DNA of 64,000 nt from Candidatus Rhodoferax odensensis (GCA_016718405.1 JADKDJ010000004.1:1-64000); one strand, 5' to 3'. Numbered from the stretch's first letter, positions 15,137 through 23,388 are shown. The notes: generated by a model from the letters alone, not told the origin. A program made the numbers and translations.

Positions 15137-15871
15137 TCAGTTACGTTCCAGTGCCAACATGTAACCCACGCCGCGCACGGTGCGCAGGGTTTGCGGTTTG
15201 TCGGGGTCCAGTTCGATCTTGCGGCGCAACCGGGTAATGCGCAGGTCGATGCTGCGGTCGCAGCCGTCGTAGTCGCGCTGACTGGTGGTCTCCAGTAGCC
15301 ATTCGCGTGTCAGTGGCCGATTGGGGTGCTGGCAGAACAGATCGAGCAGGTCAAACTCAGTGGCCGTCAGGGGCTGCGGCGTGCCGTCGGCAGCCAGCAG
15401 GACCCGGCGCTGGCGGTCGAAGCTGCAGCGGCCAAGTTGCACGGGTGCTGGTTCGTCCGCGGCGCCGCTGGACTCGTCCTGACCGCGGGCCGGGGTCTGC
15501 ACCCGGCGCAGCACACTCTTGATGCGCGCCAGCAGTTCACGCGGATCATAGGGTTTGGTGACGTAGTCGTCGGCCCCCGTTTCAAGCCCAACAATGCGGT
15601 CAACCGAATCGGTTGCGCCAGTGACCATGATGATGCCCAACTGCGGGTGCCGTTCGCGCAGCCAGCGCGCCAGGACAAAGCCGTCCTCGCCGGGCAGGCC
15701 GACGTCGAGCAACACCAGTTGCGGCAACTCGGCCTGAATCGCCTCGCGCATCAGCGTGCCGTTCGGAACCGCCGCCAGGCGCAAGCCCTGGCGCGACAGG
15801 TACTCGGTCAGGATCTGGCGCTGGGTGGCTTCGTCTTCCACCACCAGCAGGTAGGGTGTGTCAGGGGTCAT
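15137..15871 (-). CDS. OmpR/PhoB-family DNA-binding response regulator
   Basis: From ATG 15871 the protein has 244 residues (an ATG at 15889 would add six). REC domain with EDE at 12-14, Asp56 (LVLLDVGLPGEDG), VTGATDS and the KPYDPRELLARIK switch region; then a winged-helix trans_reg_C domain (LTATEFDLLDLFCQHPNRPL, DRSIDLRITRLRRKIE, TVRGVGYML). It resembles the TorR/ArcA branch. It is the only DNA-binding regulator inside the 3-17 kb accessory region, and its family binds direct repeats spaced about 11 bp. This makes it the best candidate to bind the GATACA boxes. No kinase gene is adjacent in the same operon; the large kinase at 11073 or an Hpt relay would feed it. Confidence 0.88.
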   Translation of the reverse strand: MTPDTPYLLVVEDEATQRQILTEYLSRQGLRLAAVPNGTLMREAIQAELPQLVLLDVGLPGEDGFVLARWLRERHPQLGIIMVTGATDSVDRIVGLETGADDYVTKPYDPRELLARIKSVLRRVQTPARGQDESSGAADEPAPVQLGRCSFDRQRRVLLAADGTPQPLTATEFDLLDLFCQHPNRPLTREWLLETTSQRDYDGCDRSIDLRITRLRRKIELDPDKPQTLRTVRGVGYMLALERN

Positions 15872-15994
15872 GGGTGTGATGTAGGCCAACCGGCCGAGCG
15901 GCTTTGATTATCGCGCTGAAACCAGCCGGTTTGCGTTTCAGGCGCCGCGTCGCGGGCTACACTGAAAGACTCGTCGCCTCCTGCTTGCGTCATC

Positions 15995-16339
15995 ATGCCC
16001 TCAATTCCGCCGACCGTGTTTGACCCCGCTGTACTGGGAGATATGTTCAACGGCGACATGGCGGTGATGGCGGCGGTGCTGAAGACCTTTGTCGCCAGTA
16101 CCCACGCGAATATAGCCGCCATCCACGACGCGATGGCGCAAGGCGATTTGGTGGCCACGAGCTTGCTGGCGCACAAGATCAAGGGGGCCTGCGCCCAAAG
16201 CGGTGCCCGGGCCATGGAGCAGGCCACGCGCGTGCTTGAACAGGCTGCCAAGTCGGGCGATGGTCCCGCCAGTGAAGCCGCCGCGCAGGCGCTGACGGCG
16301 CAATGGAGCACTTTGCGTAAAGTGCTGGCGGTGCTTTGA
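15995..16339 (+). CDS. Stand-alone Hpt (histidine phosphotransfer) protein
   Basis: A 114-residue helical protein with the Hpt core LLAHKIKGACAQSGA, phospho-His at residue 60, preceded by a helix with FNGDMAVMAAVLKTF and followed by AMEQATRVLEQAA. Hpt domains shuttle phosphate between receivers. It is divergent from the OmpR-type regulator, 123 bp apart, and lies between two stand-alone receivers, all within 3 kb, which supports a split phosphorelay. Confidence 0.85.
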   Translation: MPSIPPTVFDPAVLGDMFNGDMAVMAAVLKTFVASTHANIAAIHDAMAQGDLVATSLLAHKIKGACAQSGARAMEQATRVLEQAAKSGDGPASEAAAQALTAQWSTLRKVLAVL

Positions 16340-16366
16340 AGCGACGCCAGGTGGGTGTTGTGGGAT

Positions 16367-16576
16367 TCAGCGCCAGAGCGCCGAGGATATCAAGCCCGGC
16401 GCTGAAGCATCCGCGTCGTGACTTAGTTGCGGATCGCCCGCTGGTGCTGACGACGGCAGCGTCGATACACTGGGGCGGATAACATGGGCTGTCGGTGGAT
16501 GTGCGCTGGCGCTGGCGATGGCCAGCATCAGCAAGACCAGAAACACGACGGTGACAAGGTTGGCAATCAAGTGCAT
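16367..16576 (-). CDS. 69-residue secreted or membrane-anchored peptide
   Basis: ATG 16576 is preceded by GGGAG eight bases away. Residues 5-24 are strongly hydrophobic (LVTVVFLVLLMLAIASASA), either a signal peptide or an anchor; the rest is rich in Ser, Pro, Ala and His and looks disordered. No family recognised. It is taken as real because it has a good ribosome site and its own GATACA-box promoter 70 bp upstream. It is convergent with the Hpt gene. Confidence 0.6.
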   Translation of the reverse strand: MHLIANLVTVVFLVLLMLAIASASAHPPTAHVIRPSVSTLPSSAPAGDPQLSHDADASAPGLISSALWR

Positions 16577-16646
16577 GGTGTGATCTCCCAGATCGATGAA
16601 TCGCGCGCCGACGTCCGGGCGCCCGTTTGTGTTAGCAATGGTTGCG

Positions 16647-16708
16647 ATTCTGGCGAACGAGCGTTTCAGGGCTGTATCAAGGGCCGGGTGCTTTGTATCA
16701 TTTGTATC
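16647..16708 (-). promoter_or_regulatory. GATACA-box promoter of the 69-aa gene
   Basis: On the minus strand: GATACA-N3-GATACA (16708-16694), 15 bp, GATACA-N5-GAAACG (16678-16662), 9 bp, CAGAAT (16652-16647). Starts are at 0, 9, 30 and 41. Three boxes are perfect. The first box touches the stop codon of the receiver gene upstream. Confidence 0.83.
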
Positions 16709-17081
16709 AGGGGTGCCTTGGGGTCAGCAGGGACCGCATCATGCAAAGCAATTGCGCACGGGTGAACGGCTTGGCCAGGAAGTCATAGGCCTCGGGGCTA
16801 CCCTGGTGAGCTGACTTGGCGTCCACCTTGTTGCCTGACAACATCAGTACCGGCACTGCCGCCATGGCGGGCTCCCGACGCACCGCGCTGAGCAGTTCCA
16901 GACCATTCAATTTGGGCATGTTGAAGTCGGTGATGATCAGGTCCGGCTGGCAGATGCGGGCGCGGTCAAGCCCCTCCTGGCCGTCGCAGGCGGTGGACAC
17001 CGCGTAGTTCTCCATCCGGAGCATGGCCGCGACCGTGCTCAAAATGGTCGGCTCGTCATCAACGATCAGGACTCGGACCAT
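16707..17081 (-). CDS. Stand-alone receiver (CheY-like) response regulator
   Basis: ATG 17081 gives 124 residues: DDE at 8-10, Asp52 (LIITDFNMPKLNG), LMLSGNK and FLAKPFTRAQ. A longer frame reaches 17243 but would run through the promoter. Like the receiver at 14446 it has no output domain. It is preceded by a GATACA-box promoter, so the phosphorelay may control expression of one of its own parts. Confidence 0.87.
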   Translation of the reverse strand: MVRVLIVDDEPTILSTVAAMLRMENYAVSTACDGQEGLDRARICQPDLIITDFNMPKLNGLELLSAVRREPAMAAVPVLMLSGNKVDAKSAHQGSPEAYDFLAKPFTRAQLLCMMRSLLTPRHP

Positions 17082-17157
17082 ATTTTTGGGCCCAGGTATG
17101 TTTTTTGGTTCCAACGCCGCTGTAGTTCTTTGCCCGCACAGCGGTGCGCAGGGTGTG

Positions 17158-17219
17158 AGTGTGTGCCCCCTGTGTATCAGTCGTGTATTGCGGCGGCCTT
17201 GCTTTGTATCAGATGTATC
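17158..17219 (-). promoter_or_regulatory. GATACA-box promoter of the stand-alone receiver gene
   Basis: On the minus strand: GATACA-N3-GATACA (17219-17205), 15 bp, AATACA-N5-GATACA (17189-17173), 9 bp, CACACT (17163-17158). Starts are at 0, 9, 30 and 41. The -10 hexamer equals that of the 14825 site. The gene starts 76 bp downstream at 17081. Confidence 0.85.
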
Positions 17220-17296
17220 AGGTTTTGCTGGCGGGCGTGACATGCTTGCGGGCCATGCGCTTGCACAAGGCTGGCTTGCACTGGTCGCACACAGGC

Positions 17297-18289
17297 TCAG
17301 TACAGCCCGCGCACCCGCGCCTGAACCCTGGCCAGACCCAGCAAGGCGTCGGTGTTGGGGGTTGGAACGCCGACCAGCGCGCCCAACTCTTGCACTGCGG
17401 CTACCAGGGCATCGAGTTCGACCGCGCGACCCGCCTCGATGTCTTGCAGCATCGAGGTCTTGAAAGCACCCAGTTTGAGCGTCACGGCGTGGCGGTCTTC
17501 GGGTTGTTGGTCAATCGCAATTCCCAATCGTGCCCCGATTTCCTTGGCCTCCAGCATGACGCGCGAGACAAAGGCGCGCACCAGCTCATCACCCAAAATA
17601 AGGTCGGTGGTCGCGCCGGTCAGGGCGCTGATCGGGTTCATGGTCATGTTGCCCCACAACTTGTACCAGATGTCGCGCTGAATCTGCTCGGCGACGACCG
17701 TCTCGAAACCGGCACGGGTTAACAGCGCGGCGAGCTGATTCACGCGCTCGGTCTGGACGCCAGACGGCGCGCCGACGATCAGCTTGTTACCGAAGTGGTG
17801 GTGCACGTAGCCCGGCAATTTGAGGGAGCAACTGGCATGTACCACGCAGCCAATTAGGCTGCTGGGGGGAAACGCTGCGGCAATCTCACCCGTAGCGTCA
17901 ACAGCGTCCAGGTGGGCGCCTTCAAAGCGGCCACCAAAGCCTTGCAGAAACCACCAGGGAACGCCATTCATGGCCGCCAACACCACCGTGTGCGGGCCAA
18001 GCAGCGGGCCGACACGCCGCGCCACGTCCAGCAAGGCCGGTGCCTTGACGGCAATCACGACGAGGTCTTGCACGCCCAGTTCGGCCGGGTCGGCGCTGGC
18101 CCGAACCGTGGCAGTGGCCTCCACGTGGCCATGCTGCGTGCGCAACCCGTGGTGCTTGACCGCATCCAGGGTGGCACCGCGGGCCACGACACTGAGCTGA
18201 CAGCCCGCGCCAGCCAGGCGGACACCGATCCAGCCGCCAATGGCGCCCGCGCCGTAGATGCAGACACGTGGGAATACCTGTTCAATCAT
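17297..18289 (-). CDS. panE: 2-dehydropantoate 2-reductase
   Basis: A 330-residue ApbA/PanE protein. The N-terminus carries the NADPH-binding Rossmann motif (VCIYGAGAIGGWIGVRLAGAG); VIAVKAPALLDVARRVGPLL follows, and the C-terminal domain contains KLWGNMTMNPISALTGATT with the catalytic Lys and Asn. It reduces ketopantoate to pantoate in the pantothenate/CoA pathway. It is divergent from radA with 47 bp between the starts. Several PanE-like paralogues exist in Burkholderiales, so the exact substrate is less certain than the family. Confidence 0.82.
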   Translation of the reverse strand: MIEQVFPRVCIYGAGAIGGWIGVRLAGAGCQLSVVARGATLDAVKHHGLRTQHGHVEATATVRASADPAELGVQDLVVIAVKAPALLDVARRVGPLLGPHTVVLAAMNGVPWWFLQGFGGRFEGAHLDAVDATGEIAAAFPPSSLIGCVVHASCSLKLPGYVHHHFGNKLIVGAPSGVQTERVNQLAALLTRAGFETVVAEQIQRDIWYKLWGNMTMNPISALTGATTDLILGDELVRAFVSRVMLEAKEIGARLGIAIDQQPEDRHAVTLKLGAFKTSMLQDIEAGRAVELDALVAAVQELGALVGVPTPNTDALLGLARVQARVRGLY

Positions 18290-18336
18290 CGATGCCTCCA
18301 GTCAATGTGACCCGCCGCACCCGTATTATTCGTCGC

Positions 18337-19704
18337 ATGGCCAAGGAAAAAACAAACTATTGCTGTTCCGAGTGTGGTGGCGTTAGCCCGAAGTGGCTGG
18401 GCAAGTGCCCGCACTGCAACGCCTGGAACACCCTGATCGAGTCGACGGTTGAGAGCAGCGCGCCTGCCCGCAACCGCTTTGCCTCGCTGGCCAAGACCGC
18501 CGAAGTCGCCACGCTGGGTGACATTGAGGCGATGGACCTGGATCGTACGCCTACCGGGCATGAAGAACTGGACCGCGTGTTGGGCGGCGGTATGGTCGAA
18601 GGTGGCGTGGTGCTGATTGGGGGTGACCCGGGTATCGGCAAATCCACACTGCTGCTGCAGGCGCTGGATTCGCTGCAACGCAGTGGCCGAAGTACCTTGT
18701 ACGTGACGGGTGAGGAGAGTGGTGCGCAGATTGCGCTGCGCTCGCGCCGTCTGGGTCTGGGCCACTCTCAGGTCAAAGTCTTGGCCGAGATCCAACTCGA
18801 CAAGATCCTGGCGACGCTGGAGGCCACAAAGCCCGATGTTGCCGTGATCGACTCGATCCAGACGGTCTACTCCGAGCAGCTCACCTCGGCTCCTGGCTCG
18901 GTGGCGCAGGTGCGCGAATGCGCGGCGCACCTGACGCGTTGCGCCAAGGCCAGCGGCGTGGGCATGGTGCTGGTCGGTCATGTCACCAAAGACGGTTCAC
19001 TGGCCGGGCCACGCGTGCTCGAGCACATGGTGGACACCGTGCTGTACTTCGAAGGCGACACACACAGCAGTTTTCGACTGGTGCGCGCTATCAAGAATCG
19101 GTTTGGCGCGGTCAATGAGATCGGGGTGTTTGCCATGACCGAGAAGGGGCTCAAGGGCGTGTCCAACCCGAGCGCCATTTTCCTGAGCCAGCATGCCGAG
19201 CCGGTGCCTGGCAGTTGCGTGATGGTGACACTGGAAGGCACGCGCCCGATGCTGGTCGAAATCCAGGCGCTGGTGGACAGCGGTGGGCCCAGTCCACGCC
19301 GCTTGAGCGTGGGTCTGGACAAGGACCGGCTGGCCATGCTGCTGGCCGTGCTGCACCGCCACGCCGGGGTGGCGTGCATGGACCAGGATGTGTTTGTCAA
19401 CGCCGTGGGGGGCGTGCGCATCAGCGAGCCGGCAGCTGATCTGGCGGTGCTGCTGGCAATCACCTCCAGCCTGCGTGGCAAGCCCTTGCCCAAAGGCTTC
19501 CTGGCGTTTGGCGAGGTCGGTCTGGCGGGTGAGGTGCGACCCGCGCCACGCGGTCAGGAGCGGCTGAAGGAAGCTGCCAAGCTGGGATTCAGCGTGGCCG
19601 TCGTGCCCAAGGCCAATGCGCCCAAGAAGCCGATCGACGGCTTGACGATCCATGCCGTTGAGCGGGTCGAGCAGGCGATGGAAGCGGCACGCTCGCTGGC
19701 CTGA
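18337..19704 (+). CDS. radA: DNA repair protein RadA
   Basis: A 455-residue RecA-like ATPase from ATG 18337 (an earlier start at 18268 would overlap the divergent gene). N-terminal zinc finger CCSECGG and CPHC, Walker A GGDPGIGKST, the RadA-specific KNRFG motif near residue 255, and a Lon-type C-terminal domain (SGGPSPRRL onwards). RadA promotes branch migration in recombination. All motifs are present and length is normal. Followed after 10 bp by the HD-GYP-like gene, probably in one transcript. Confidence 0.95.
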   Translation: MAKEKTNYCCSECGGVSPKWLGKCPHCNAWNTLIESTVESSAPARNRFASLAKTAEVATLGDIEAMDLDRTPTGHEELDRVLGGGMVEGGVVLIGGDPGIGKSTLLLQALDSLQRSGRSTLYVTGEESGAQIALRSRRLGLGHSQVKVLAEIQLDKILATLEATKPDVAVIDSIQTVYSEQLTSAPGSVAQVRECAAHLTRCAKASGVGMVLVGHVTKDGSLAGPRVLEHMVDTVLYFEGDTHSSFRLVRAIKNRFGAVNEIGVFAMTEKGLKGVSNPSAIFLSQHAEPVPGSCVMVTLEGTRPMLVEIQALVDSGGPSPRRLSVGLDKDRLAMLLAVLHRHAGVACMDQDVFVNAVGGVRISEPAADLAVLLAITSSLRGKPLPKGFLAFGEVGLAGEVRPAPRGQERLKEAAKLGFSVAVVPKANAPKKPIDGLTIHAVERVEQAMEAARSLA

Positions 19705-19714
19705 GGCATGCCGT

Positions 19715-20938
19715 ATGAACTACGTGCCGATCCCGATCGACCGCATTGAGTTTGGCAAGCCGTTGCCCATCAACGTGTGGGACCAAAAAGGCAACCTGCT
19801 GCTGCGAAAGGGGCAGTCAATCCGCTCGGAACAGCATCGCGAAGCGCTGCAAGCGCACCAGGCTTGCGCGACCGAGATCGACTTCAAGGCGTGGCAACGC
19901 AGTTATGACCGCCTGGTCTACACCCTGCTGCGCCAGGGCGCCAGCGTTGCGCAGATTGCCAAGGCCAGCATGCCTGACACAATTGCCGACGCGGACTATG
20001 CCGCCAGCCACGACATTCACGGAGACTGGCTGGATGTGCAGGAGGTTCTGACGGTAGTGCTGTCGCAGGGTGCGTCAGCCACGCACCCGCTGGAGCGCAT
20101 TGACGCGGTGGCGCGCCGTGCTATGCAGTTGCTTGAGGCGGACATCGACGACAGCCTGTTTACCCTGTTTCAGGCGTTGAGCGATGTGTCCCTGGGCTAC
20201 AGTGCCACACACGCCTTGTTGGCAGCCGTGTTGTGTGAGTTAACCGCGCGCCGGCTGGCGGTGCCCGACTTTGTTCGACCTGTGCTGTTTCTGGCCGCGC
20301 TGACCATGAATATTGGCATGGCCAAAGAGCAGGACAAGCTGGCGCGTCAGAGCGCCCCACCCAGCCGCGCGCAACGTCAAGTGATTCGGGACCATGCACA
20401 GGCCGGCGCGGCAATGCTGCGCAACTTTGGTGTCGCCAACGAGGATTGGATTGAACTGGTCGGGATGCACCATGAAACGGATGAAACCCTCGGGTTGGCC
20501 AGGAATCTGGAGTGCCGTCGCATCCTGCGCTGCGCTGACGGTTTTGTCGCCAAGATCGCAGCGCGCGCGACCCGGCTTGGACTGTCCGCGCTGGGCGCGG
20601 CCAAAGCGGTGCTGGTGAGCGCAACCGGCCCACAAGCTCGGGTCGGCTCGGCCTTGGCAACTGCGGTGAGCTTTTACCCACCCGGAACTTACGTAGCACT
20701 GGCCAACGGCGAGATTGCGGTGTCAGCACAGCGTGGCGTGGCGGCCAACACACCGATGGTGGTCAGTGCCATGCACGCGGACGGCATGCCCTTGGGGCAT
20801 TACCTGCTGCGCGACACCAGCCTGAGCGAGTTTGCGATCCGTTCGCCGGTCAGTCCACAACGAATCCGGTTGAAGATCAGTGCGCCGCAGGTGCGCAAGG
20901 CGCTGGGCAAACCGCCACCAAGGGCCTCGCTTCCTTGA
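19715..20938 (+). CDS. Degenerate HD-GYP-like protein 1
   Basis: A 407-residue protein. The N-terminal about 70 residues (MNYVPIPIDRIEFGKPLPIN, GNLLLRKGQSI) resemble the region preceding HD-GYP domains. The HD-GYP core is recognisable: YSATHALL, then AALTMNIGM where active enzymes have HDIGK, then DHAQAGAAML and GMHHET. The catalytic His-Asp pair is replaced by Met-Asn and no GYP motif is present, so c-di-GMP hydrolysis is doubtful; a sensory or scaffolding role is more likely. A paralogue with the same substitutions is at 47017-48252. Ten bp after radA. Confidence 0.75.
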   Translation: MNYVPIPIDRIEFGKPLPINVWDQKGNLLLRKGQSIRSEQHREALQAHQACATEIDFKAWQRSYDRLVYTLLRQGASVAQIAKASMPDTIADADYAASHDIHGDWLDVQEVLTVVLSQGASATHPLERIDAVARRAMQLLEADIDDSLFTLFQALSDVSLGYSATHALLAAVLCELTARRLAVPDFVRPVLFLAALTMNIGMAKEQDKLARQSAPPSRAQRQVIRDHAQAGAAMLRNFGVANEDWIELVGMHHETDETLGLARNLECRRILRCADGFVAKIAARATRLGLSALGAAKAVLVSATGPQARVGSALATAVSFYPPGTYVALANGEIAVSAQRGVAANTPMVVSAMHADGMPLGHYLLRDTSLSEFAIRSPVSPQRIRLKISAPQVRKALGKPPPRASLP

Positions 20939-20985
20939 GGCAAATCCGTATTTGCCGTCTGCATGGCAAAGCGCTGGTGTTGGGT

Positions 20986-21234
20986 TCAGTGTTGAGCTGG
21001 GCCCGGGCCACGACCTGCGATATGGCGGAAGGTGATGCGACCCTTGCTCAAGTCGTAGGGTGACATTTCCAGCGATACCTTGTCGCCAGCGAGGATTCGG
21101 ATATGGTGCTTGCGCATCTTGCCGCCTGTGTAGGCCACCAGTTGATGCCCGTTGTCCAAGGTGACGCGAAAGCGCGAATCAGGCAGCACGTCGGTGACCA
21201 TGCCGCTCATCTCAATCAATTCTTCTTTGGCCAT
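20986..21234 (-). CDS. infA: Translation initiation factor IF-1
   Basis: An 82-residue S1-like OB-fold protein: MAKEELIEMSGMVTDVLPDS, then a GGKMRKHHIRILAGDKV core and SPYDLSKGRITFR. It binds the 30S A site during initiation. Standard length plus a short extra tail (GRGPGPAQH) often seen in betaproteobacterial copies. Burkholderiales frequently have a second infA in the ribosomal protein cluster, so this may be one of two. Confidence 0.95.
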   Translation of the reverse strand: MAKEELIEMSGMVTDVLPDSRFRVTLDNGHQLVAYTGGKMRKHHIRILAGDKVSLEMSPYDLSKGRITFRHIAGRGPGPAQH

Positions 21235-21312
21235 GGCCTCTACTCCGGTTGGGTTTTCAAGAAAATAAGTCGATGTTTTGCAGGTCAGAACTTCAGCGTT
21301 GTCCTCAACTGC

Positions 21313-21540
21313 TCAGGAGGCACGGCCGTGTACCCAGCTTAAGCCCTGTTCGGTAGCATAGGTGGCGGCCGAGGCGTTGCAGCAAAACAGCGGGGTGAAG
21401 CGCATCACCCGGTCATGCGTGCCGCTGCCGCGTCCTGACCGGATAGAGACCGATGCGGCGTAGCGGCCGTCATCGAGTCGTTTGGTGAGCGGTGAGACAA
21501 GGTACTTGCCTACTGCGACATTGTGGTTCATGGTATTCAT
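21313..21540 (-). CDS. Small conserved hypothetical protein
   Basis: ATG 21540 gives 75 residues: MNTMNHNVAVGKYLVSPLTK, then RLDDGRYAASVSIRSGRGS and THDRVMRF, ending YATEQGLSWV. This pattern is familiar from small uncharacterised proteins of Burkholderiales, in which the RYAASVSIRSGRGSxTHDR stretch is conserved. No signal peptide or membrane segment. The frame is open further upstream (to about 22107), but the longer version would be antisense to another gene and has no family support. Function unknown. Confidence 0.7.
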   Translation of the reverse strand: MNTMNHNVAVGKYLVSPLTKRLDDGRYAASVSIRSGRGSGTHDRVMRFTPLFCCNASAATYATEQGLSWVHGRAS

Positions 21541-21870
21541 TGACAAAGCGTCACGACCCTCGGTCCTGACGCGGTTACTAAAGGAGAACACAGCCTGCAA
21601 ACAGGCTGCCGGTGTTCGGTTCTGCGTTCCGTGGGCCCCTGCTTGGGGCGCATGGAACTGGTCTTGAACGACACGATGCCAACGGAAGCCGGCATGGGTG
21701 CCTAGCACAAGACAACAGCCCTGGCGCGTGAGCGGCGCCGTGGACACACTGTTCAATCCGGAGGTTAAGAGTGCTGGGCTTGTGGGGCAAGCCAGAAAAA
21801 CTGCGCTGCTAAGGCGTTTAACTAAACCGAAGCCCGATTGTACCCCTTTGTGCGCTGCGACAATGCGGCC
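21541..21870. other. Intergenic stretch with one hairpin
   Basis: No gene is recognised in these 330 bp. A stem-loop lies at 21586-21617: GAACAC and AGCCTG pair with CAGGCT and GTGTTC across a CAAA loop with a small bulge. No T-run follows on either strand, so it may be an RNA structure in the leader of the minus-strand gene rather than a terminator. Confidence 0.4.
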
Positions 21871-22314
21871 ATGCAAATTCACAAGGTACTGGTTCCAGTT
21901 GGCGGCGTGGTGCTGGTGGTGGCCGCCTACCGCACCTACGGCTGGGCGGGTGTGGCCGTGGTGTGTGGCGCGATGGTGATGTGGCTGCTGCTGCATTTCA
22001 CGCGCATGGTGCAGGTATTGAAGCGTGCCGCCCACAGACCAGTCGGCTTTGTGGATAGCGCAGTAATGCTCAATGCCAAGCTGCGCGCCGGCATGACTTT
22101 GCTCCACGTGGTGGCGATGACGCGATCGCTGGGCGAGCCGAAGAGTCCCAAGGACAGTCAGCCCGAAACTTACCGCTGGACCGATGGCTCGCTGTCATGG
22201 GTGGACTGCGAGTTTCATGCGGGCAAGCTCACACGGTGGAACATGGTGCGCCCGGCGCAGGCACCGGCTGAGCTGGCGGCGTCGGATGCCTGCGCCGCGG
22301 CAGGCGGCCCGTAA
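21871..22314 (+). CDS. Conserved small membrane protein
   Basis: From ATG 21871 a 147-residue protein with two hydrophobic segments (VPVGGVVLVVAAYRTYGWAG; VAVVCGAMVMWLLLHF), then a cytoplasmic part FTRMVQVLKRAAHRPVGFVD, AMTRSLGEPKSPKDSQPETY and WVDCEFHAGKLTRWNMVRP. I recall similar proteins upstream of ilvE in Comamonadaceae, sometimes labelled glycerate kinase without reason; nothing kinase-like is visible. It precedes ilvE by 68 bp. Function unknown. Confidence 0.65.
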   Translation: MQIHKVLVPVGGVVLVVAAYRTYGWAGVAVVCGAMVMWLLLHFTRMVQVLKRAAHRPVGFVDSAVMLNAKLRAGMTLLHVVAMTRSLGEPKSPKDSQPETYRWTDGSLSWVDCEFHAGKLTRWNMVRPAQAPAELAASDACAAAGGP

Positions 22315-22382
22315 AATCGGAACTTCACCAGCCCGAGCGGCGGCACTTGCGCCATCGTCAGCAACTCACCAGGACCAACACC

Positions 22383-23321
22383 ATGAGCCCACTACCCCCC
22401 TCAATGTCAGATCGCGATGGAAAAATCTGGATGGACGGCCAGATGATCGACTGGCGCGATGCCAAGATTCATGTGCTGAGCCATACGCTGCACTATGGCT
22501 GTGGTGCGTTTGAGGGGGTGCGAGCCTACAAGGGTGTGGGTGGTACAGCCATCTTTCGCCTGGAGGAGCACACTGAGCGCTTGTTCAACAGCGCCAAGAT
22601 CCTGCGCATGAAGATTCCGTTTACCAAGGAGGAAGTCAACGAAGCGCAAAAGGCGGTGATCCGCGAGAACAAGCTCGAATCGGGCTACCTGCGCCCGCTG
22701 ACCTGGATCGGCGACAAGAAGCTCGGCGTCAGCCCCAAGGGCAACACGATTCACCTGATGGTCGCGGCCTGGCCGTGGGGCGCCTACCTGGGCGAAGAGG
22801 GCATGAAGCGCGGTATCCGGGTCAAGATCTCCAGCTACACCCGCCACCACGTGAACATCACCATGACCCAGGCCAAGGCGGTCTCCAACTACACCAACTC
22901 GATTCTGGCCAACATGGAGGCCACCGACGACGGATACGACGAGGCCATGTTGCTCGATCCCAGCGGGTTTGTGTCTGAAGGCGCGGGCGAGAATCTGTTT
23001 GTGGTCAAGGGCGGCGTGGTCTACACGCCCGATCTGTCTGCGGGTGCACTCAACGGTATTACCCGCAACACGGTGTTGCACATCTGCAAGGACCTGGGTC
23101 TGGAGGTGGTGCAAAAACGCATTACGCGTGACGAGGTTTATATCTGCGACGAAGCTTTCTTTACCGGCACGGCCGCTGAAGTCACGCCCATTCGGGAGCT
23201 CGACCGCATCGAACTGGGCGCCGGTAGCCGTGGCCCGATCACCGAGAAGATTCAGAGCGCGTTCTTTGACATTGTCAATGGCCGCAACCCGAAATACGCG
23301 CATTGGCTGAGCAAAGTGTAA
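22383..23321 (+). CDS. ilvE: Branched-chain amino acid aminotransferase
   Basis: 312 residues, class IV PLP-dependent aminotransferase. SHTLHYGCGAFEGVRAYKG near the N-terminus, RPLTWIGD, the PLP-lysine region (TQAKAVSNYTNSILA, Lys about 163), the GFVSEGAGENLFVV motif and the FFTGTAAEVTPI motif are all present. It transfers amino groups between branched-chain keto acids and glutamate in Val, Leu and Ile synthesis. Start chosen at ATG 22383, giving the usual N-terminus. Forms the conserved Burkholderiales order with the zinc-finger gene and waaF. Confidence 0.95.
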   Translation: MSPLPPSMSDRDGKIWMDGQMIDWRDAKIHVLSHTLHYGCGAFEGVRAYKGVGGTAIFRLEEHTERLFNSAKILRMKIPFTKEEVNEAQKAVIRENKLESGYLRPLTWIGDKKLGVSPKGNTIHLMVAAWPWGAYLGEEGMKRGIRVKISSYTRHHVNITMTQAKAVSNYTNSILANMEATDDGYDEAMLLDPSGFVSEGAGENLFVVKGGVVYTPDLSAGALNGITRNTVLHICKDLGLEVVQKRITRDEVYICDEAFFTGTAAEVTPIRELDRIELGAGSRGPITEKIQSAFFDIVNGRNPKYAHWLSKV

Positions 23322-23388
23322 GACGTTGCCGGACAGACCGTGGCCGCGCGGCGGCAAGCACTGTCCCCAACTGTGACTGAGCCCTTGT

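Noticed and set aside
16464..16469. A further GATACA hexamer
   Set aside because: It lies inside the 69-aa gene, is single, and has no partner at 9, 11 or 30 bp.
21541..22107. N-terminal extension of the 75-aa minus-strand protein to 264 residues
   Set aside because: The extra part is antisense to the membrane protein gene at 21871 and has a composition typical of a shadow frame (His and Gln rich).
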